Assembly: GCA_023334545.1 (NCBI GenBank)
Contig: JAADVB010000001.1
Span: 124,001 to 188,000 of the forward strand
Source: Salisapilia sapeloensis
Taxonomy: Eukaryota; Oomycota; Peronosporomycetes; Peronosporales; Salisapiliaceae
Direction: 5' to 3'
DNA: 64,000 nucleotides
A program made the position numbers and the translations under genes. The stretch's first letter is position 1, and each line of letters opens with the position of its first letter. Below, one piece after another: positions 58,517-64,000 of the stretch. The notes beneath the pieces were generated by a model. It made no database searches. It was not told the DNA's origin and saw only the letters and a program-made list of their open reading frames with translations.

Positions 58517-61058
58517 ATGCCCTCTTTGCAGGGAGCTGCAGCGGCATCAGCGGCCTCCACAGTCGATAGTCGCTCCAGTACTTCGAAAGGTGGCTTCGTT
58601 AGCTACGACAGCGATGATGATTTCACACGCGCACTCACATCGTACAACATATCATCCTCGGCGGATGCCATGCGTCATTATCTCTCCTACGAGCTCCAGT
58701 CGAGGTATTTCCGTACTATCATGTCATAATTCGACAAGTTCAGTCTAACCTGATGCATCTAGTCTATCTAGTACGGCAGGAAAGCTACCGTCAGCTCATC
58801 TGAAAGGCAAATTCTATGAACGTTTTAATCAGATTCTAGACCGCATTTTCGGTAATGACGAGATCTCCAAAGCTAAGCACGGTGGCTGGCTTGAGTACAG
58901 TGTCGGTGTAACGTCTTCATCTCGTCACAGAAATCGCAGCAGAAAGAGCAGCAATACCAAACACTTGGCCGATGACGCTGACATGGAATACTATGTGGAC
59001 ATTCTCAACACATACGGCCGAGCGATGATACGTCTACTTGGCGCTCGTAAAGCAGACGAAGGGTCCATCTTTTACTTTTTATTCCGGACCACACATGCAG
59101 TCGACTTTAAATTCGAAATGAGTGCACTGCCAGAACCGTCCAAGGCAGCTATTCTCGGACGATCCGCCTACGCACCTCTCCTCTTCACGCAACTCCTGCA
59201 CAAACCACTTAGCAAGCAAATGGTCGATGTGCGTAATCCAGTTCTTCTAGTGAATATCAAAGAGCTGTATCTGTTCTACTTCCTTCGCCATCCAGTCGTG
59301 GCTTCAGCACACTCGGGACGTGACCCACACTCGAGCTCGACTTCACAACCAGATCCTGCTGCTTCACTCATGCGCACGATCTCTGGGAACTTTAGTCGTT
59401 CGAAATCGAGTGAAATGAGGTACAGCTGGAGTAGCTACGTCGAGGATGGCGTCGTCTCGCTCACAAAAGGGAATCCGTACGCTGTCTTGCTACTACAGTA
59501 CCTACGTGTCTTCCTACCTGGATCAGGACCTCAAGTAGGCGTCGAGAGCCGGATGTTGTCGAAAATAAGGCAGCACTCTAACTTGTTCTTGCATGCACTT
59601 GTAGAGTTCTGGTTGAGACAGAACCACATTGTGTATTCCGATGGACCTGCCGGGTCCGTTCCTCCCACGACCAGTACAGCTGATGCCATCGCACTTGCCG
59701 CGACGTCATCCAAGCTCACGAGTCCTTTTGCTGCCGTGCACACTTCCACGAGCTACATGGCACCGACGGAAGATTTGCTTAGCTCTTTGGTCTTGACGCT
59801 CATCCACCTCCTCTCGGACTCTTTCTACCCTGTCCAAGTGGATAATGCCGTCCAACCCGTTGCTATGAACGGAGCGATGTTGTCACGTATGGCAACAGGC
59901 GGCGGCGGTGGGTTCCTAAGTCCGAACATCACCTTGATGCGCAAACCGTTGTTTGAATTCATTCGACTCGTCTTCTCTCGTGCTCCCATCGGTCTCTCCG
60001 CCACCTCTTTCCTCGCCATCACGGACGTCTGGCTCACATACCTCCAGCCATGGAATTGCAAATCATGGGCATTGGGCGAAAACCCTGATGATACACCAGA
60101 GAATGTCGGGTACTCTCCGGAATGGGAGTCATACGTACTAGCAAACTACCACTTTTACACCGTACTCTTAGGTGCGTTTGTCGAACGAGCGAGAGAGTTG
60201 GATCTAACAGGCACGGATAAACGCAACAACCTGCCATTCCTTGGGCGCGTGCTTAACGTATTCAACAACGAACTGTTGGAGCTACTGCGTAAAGCATCCA
60301 CGTATCTGTCATCAACGCTCCCGTATGCTTCACCTTATGGTCTATCAAACCACTCGGAACAAACAAGTGGACGAGGAGATACTCTGTTGCCAACGCAAGC
60401 GCAGATACTCACATACTACTGCAAGTCCCTCGGAATGGACTACACGGCTGTGCCTCTACATGGCAGCTACCATCGTGATGCTGAGCGGCTCTTTGATAAA
60501 TTATGGAACGATTCGGGTATTGCAAGCCTTGACGCCAAGAGCTCGTCATCGACACAGCCAGCGCCATTGGAGAATGTGCAGCGTATCAGTAAGCAGTTAA
60601 GGCGGATCTTTGAGATTCCGGATGCGTACGTGTCATCAGCGACACAAGTCCAGTCCTTTGGCGCGACAGCGAATGCACTCGAAGGCTTTGAACCTGCTCG
60701 TGACAGCATGTTCCCTCACCTGCTCACGAAAGAAGGTTTGTTGCAGCTTCGTTACGGCATGCGTCAGTGCGATCCGAGCCATGCAGCCTACTTGGGCGAT
60801 CCAATGCTACGACCCATTCGGTCGTACGAGATCCCGTGGCTCGTACGTTTTTGCTACCGCTTCTCACTCTGGCTCAACGACCAGTTCGAGCTACCGAATC
60901 CATACCACGGAAAGAAGTTTGAAGACAACTTGCACGTCGATCCGGCCAAAGCCGAAGTCTCGTCCTTCCGATTCAACCTCCGATTCCTCGCGAGCAAACC
61001 CAACCTCCTGGCACTTACTTTACTCACGTGCATCCTGTACTTGCTCTTCTTTTGGTAA
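58517..61058 (+). CDS. SMPD4: Sphingomyelin phosphodiesterase 4 (SMPD4, neutral sphingomyelinase 3 family)
   Basis: Two exons: 58517-58704 and 58763-61058 (58-nt intron). About 827 residues. The family is anchored at the ER/nuclear envelope by a C-terminal membrane helix. Blocks match human SMPD4: ELYLFYFLRHP, LFLHALVEFWLRQNHIVYS, ADVWLTYLQPW-like VWLTYLQPWNCKSWALGEN, LEPARD...LLTKEGLLQLRYGMRQCDP, LRPIRSYEIPWLVRFCYRFS, and the C-terminal hydrophobic anchor LALTLLTCILYLLFFW. It ends right after the helix, so it is tail-anchored, whereas human SMPD4 extends further. Sphingomyelinase activity itself is disputed in the literature for this family. Confidence 0.88.
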
Positions 61059-61167
61059 CGTGACAAGATGAATGGACTACGTTTGCAAACAGTTATTGAT
61101 TTTGTCCCTCTTACATGTCAAAACCACCCTCTTCCTTACGGATTCACGAGCCTTTCGCATCCATTCC

Positions 61168-64000
61168 TTAATCACTATCGTCGTCACTACTGTTGCTCGA
61201 ATCACTATCTGAAAAGTAAGAGTCCGACGATTGGGGCGTATCCAAGCCCTTCTTCTTCGACAAGATGTTCTCGTCGAGCGTATCCGGGTATTGCGACGGC
61301 GGGGGTGGAGGAGGTGGAGAAGGTGGCTGTACAGATCCGTTTTCGACAGGTGCACTAGGCGGATGCTCCGGTCGTTGCGCGTCCGATGCATCTGAGCTAG
61401 AGCTGTCACTCACGTGAAGTCTCCTTGAACGAGACCCAGAAGCTGCAGCACCATTCGCAACATCTTGTGCACTCTTATCATTCGGAGCTTGTGGCTGCGT
61501 CGAGGCTCGTGATGCAGGTCTGTTTGATGGTTGGTTCCGCATAGTCCGTCGGGACCGTTTCCGTGGTGAAGAAGACTGGTCGCTACTCCACTCGGAGTTG
61601 TCACTGGACGAATGGCCACTCGCAGCCTTCTGTCGCGTCCGGTCGGAAGTTCGAGTCGACCGCATCGGTCTAGCTTGCTTCGTCGTCTTGCGTGCAGTCC
61701 TTCGACTCGCACCTCCATTATCACTACTGCTGCTTCCATCCGAGGACGCATCGTCATCACTGAAACTATCATCCGAGCTGCCGGCAGACCATGCCTTGTT
61801 CTCACTACCTTTCGACTCGGCAGGACTCACATCCCCGGAGCTTACAGGTGCAGGTGCATACGTCGTCGGTGGCGCAGACGGCGCAATGCTCTGACTAATA
61901 TCCATCGCAGGCATTTGCTCATCTGCCATCGACTTGACACCCTTCTTCCGTGCCGCGACGCACATGGCGTTAAACATCGTCTCCAACGTATCAGCGTACT
62001 GATACACAGCTGCTTCTCGAGGGTTATACAGGCGACAGTTGGACCATATAAGCGCTCCGTCGCGCTTAAAGTCCTCCCACGACGTATACTTTCCCGTCTG
62101 TGCCTTCTCACGCATCGTACCAAGGTCCATCGGATGCTTGACGACCGTCAGATAGTCCGGACAGCCGTCGTACTCTGGATCCACCGGACGTGAAAAGAGC
62201 TCTGCGATGCCTTCCTCGAGCAACCGATTGACGATGGCGACACAGACGCCTGACAATCTGCTCTTGGACTGATGCAATTTATTCCAGTCGATCCATCGAC
62301 CTAGCGCAGGTGCATTGCTTGTCTCCTCCCCTTGACTATCTTCCTGCGGCTCTCCGTCCGATCCAGCATCCGACATATCATTCCGCCTTCGCATACGCGA
62401 CGCTCGGTCTTCCGCTCGCTGACTACGCGTCTGAGCTTCCGTTCCATTCGCATTCTTATTCGACGACATGCTCTCGTCCGTATCACTCCCGCCATTCCAC
62501 GACTGTTTTTTCATCTTCCCAATCGCAATACGAGACGACTTGCGTGGCGGAAGCACTTGCATGGTCAATTCCACTCGTCGAAGTTTCTCCTGCTCCAGTT
62601 TCTCCTGTGTCTTAAGGATCGAGATTAAAGCACCACGTAGTCGCTCCTGCTCTAAAGACCCTCCTTCTAGTGATACAGTCAACCGACGCAAATCGTCCAC
62701 AGTAGACGCAACGACACGCCACTTCGACGGACCCTCTAGCTCCGGCTCAAAGTGTTGTTTCAATCGAGACGTCTCGATACTCCTTCGTATTGCCTTTCGT
62801 GCTTCATACTCTTTCCATAAAGGAGTGTAGTCATGGTGTCGTCGATGGCGATGGCGATGGCTACTACTATGATGGCTTCGAGACGATGAACTCGACTTCT
62901 TCCGATGACGTTTACGAGAAGAAGACTTGTCGCTACTACTACGTCGAGTGCTCTTGCTGCTCTTACTCCGACTCTTCGAAGAGCTCTTGGATGTACCTTT
63001 CGAACTCCGACTGCGCTTGGAAGAAGTCCGACTACGTCGACTCTCTTCCTTTACGCGAGGGCTTGTGGCAGACGGACGTCGGCGTCGAGGCCATCCACGC
63101 GCATCGTTCACGAGACACTCAAAGCATCGCCACTCACCTGCCGGCCGCTCTCGCAAGGGAGGATCGAGATGCCGCATGTCATAGCACTTCTTACAGCTCT
63201 CACATGTAATGTCATAGTTGGCGGTAGAGGTTGTCTCGTCCGTGTCTTTCGTTGCCGACACCTCTTGTTTCGTTGGAGAAAGAGGTCCCGTCTCGGTCTT
63301 GACTTTCTTACTAGGAGGTTTATCTTTAACAGACGCAGAGCGACTCTTGTCTTCACCAGACTCATCACTACTGTCGCCATCGTCGTCATCGATAATAAAC
63401 CGCTTCTTCTGCCGTTGACTCGCTTCATCCGACTTGGAAGGCGTGACAGGATCTTCTGTCTTTACCTTTTCATCAGATTCATCACTTGGTTGTGTTTCTG
63501 CTTTCACGTCTTTGGATGGTGGACTGTCATTAAACGTCACTTTTAAGTCTTTCGAGTCCGGCTCCATCTTTTGCGTGGATGGATCCTCCATGTCAACATC
63601 TTTCGTCCCCGTCTCCTTCGGACTAGTCTCGGTTTTAACAGGATTCGAACTACTTTCTTCGTCCAAATCTTTCTCTTTCCTCGTATCCACCTCTTCCTTT
63701 ATCGTGCTCTCACCCACCTTCTCAGGACTAGAAGCACGAACTTCCTCTGCCTTTGGAAACGTAGGAACGTCCGATGTATCGATACTGTCCGGATCAAAGT
63801 CGATGGACATTCGAATGCGCTGGCTATTAGCGAACTCAACCGCATACGTAGGCTGTCTAGAATCAAATAACATGCGAATTAGATACGACCTACAAGCTAC
63901 GAGACAGACTTAAAGCACACCGTTTATCGCGTTGCCAAGACGGAAGGTCCTCTGCATACACCCAACAGTCATCGTCAAAATGCCAGTACTGCGTCCCATT
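61168..64000 (-). CDS. Bromodomain / half-PHD chromatin protein, 5'-truncated by the window edge
   Basis: Two exons visible: 64000-63921 and 63856-61168 (64-nt intron), the first open to the window edge, so the N-terminus is missing. The upstream exon reads GTQYWHFDDDCWVYAEDLPS, of the kind seen before PHD/bromo chromatin readers. Next come a long acidic, Glu/Lys/Ser-rich region and a Cys-rich finger (TCESCKKCYDMRHLDPPLRE, then EWRCFECL), which is the second half of a PHD finger. A Ser/Arg-Lys-rich stretch (SSRKRHRKKSSS) and a bromodomain near the middle (LFSRPVDPEYDGCPDYLTVV, then KHPMDLGTM and NCRLYNPREAAV with the acetyl-lysine Asn) follow. The tail is Ser/Asp and Pro-rich. Likely acetyl-histone reader; partners unknown. 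Confidence 0.85.

Overview
The window looks like nuclear DNA of an oomycete. The strongest sign is a near-exact oomycete core promoter (Inr plus flanking promoter region) at 47047-47062, 33 bp upstream of the argininosuccinate synthase start. Other signs are a bacterial-type dihydrodipicolinate synthase (the diaminopimelate lysine route), a RING protein with a domain I associate with stramenopiles, and very short GT-AG introns (about 44-68 nt, sometimes with a TACTAA-like branch site). Gene density is high, about 25 genes in 64 kb, with intron-rich and intron-free genes mixed. A small, intron-containing genome such as a white-rust (Albugo-like) lineage would fit, but the species cannot be fixed from the sequence alone.

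Layout. 1-9517: 3' four fifths of the spliceosome core gene PRP8, interrupted in frame by three separate inteins, with a host residue apparently changed to serve one of them. 10333-25366: CNOT10, a G3BP-like RNA-binding protein, a Qa-SNARE, a TOG/HEAT protein, a ferric reductase/NADPH oxidase-type protein, WDR83, RTF2 and the branch-point binding protein SF1. 25676-29449: one long BUB1/MAD3 (MADBUB) checkpoint kinase gene that keeps two KEN boxes, ABBA-like motifs and an intact kinase. 29632-32842: dihydrodipicolinate synthase and an orphan single-pass membrane protein with 15-residue tandem repeats. 32843-34897: gene-poor, with a 243-bp MITE-like element. 34898-43063: an orphan gene, POLE2, a divergent SKP1-like gene, a TTC38-like TPR protein and the RING protein. 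43064-45221: gene-poor. 45222-48339: class III alcohol dehydrogenase and argininosuccinate synthase. 48614-57408: two kinesin-8 paralogues flanking a dimerisation/GAF-GAF protein and a coiled-coil WW protein. 58517-64000: SMPD4 and a bromodomain protein that runs off the right edge.

Functional themes. Several genes belong to RNA processing (PRP8, SF1, WDR83, RTF2, CNOT10, G3BP-like) and several to mitosis or microtubules (BUB1, two kinesins, TOG protein, POLE2 for S phase). They are on both strands with very short gaps, so this is compact housekeeping DNA and not an operon-like arrangement. The most unusual items are the three-intein PRP8, the MADBUB motif array, the paired kinesins and the repeat-bearing membrane protein.
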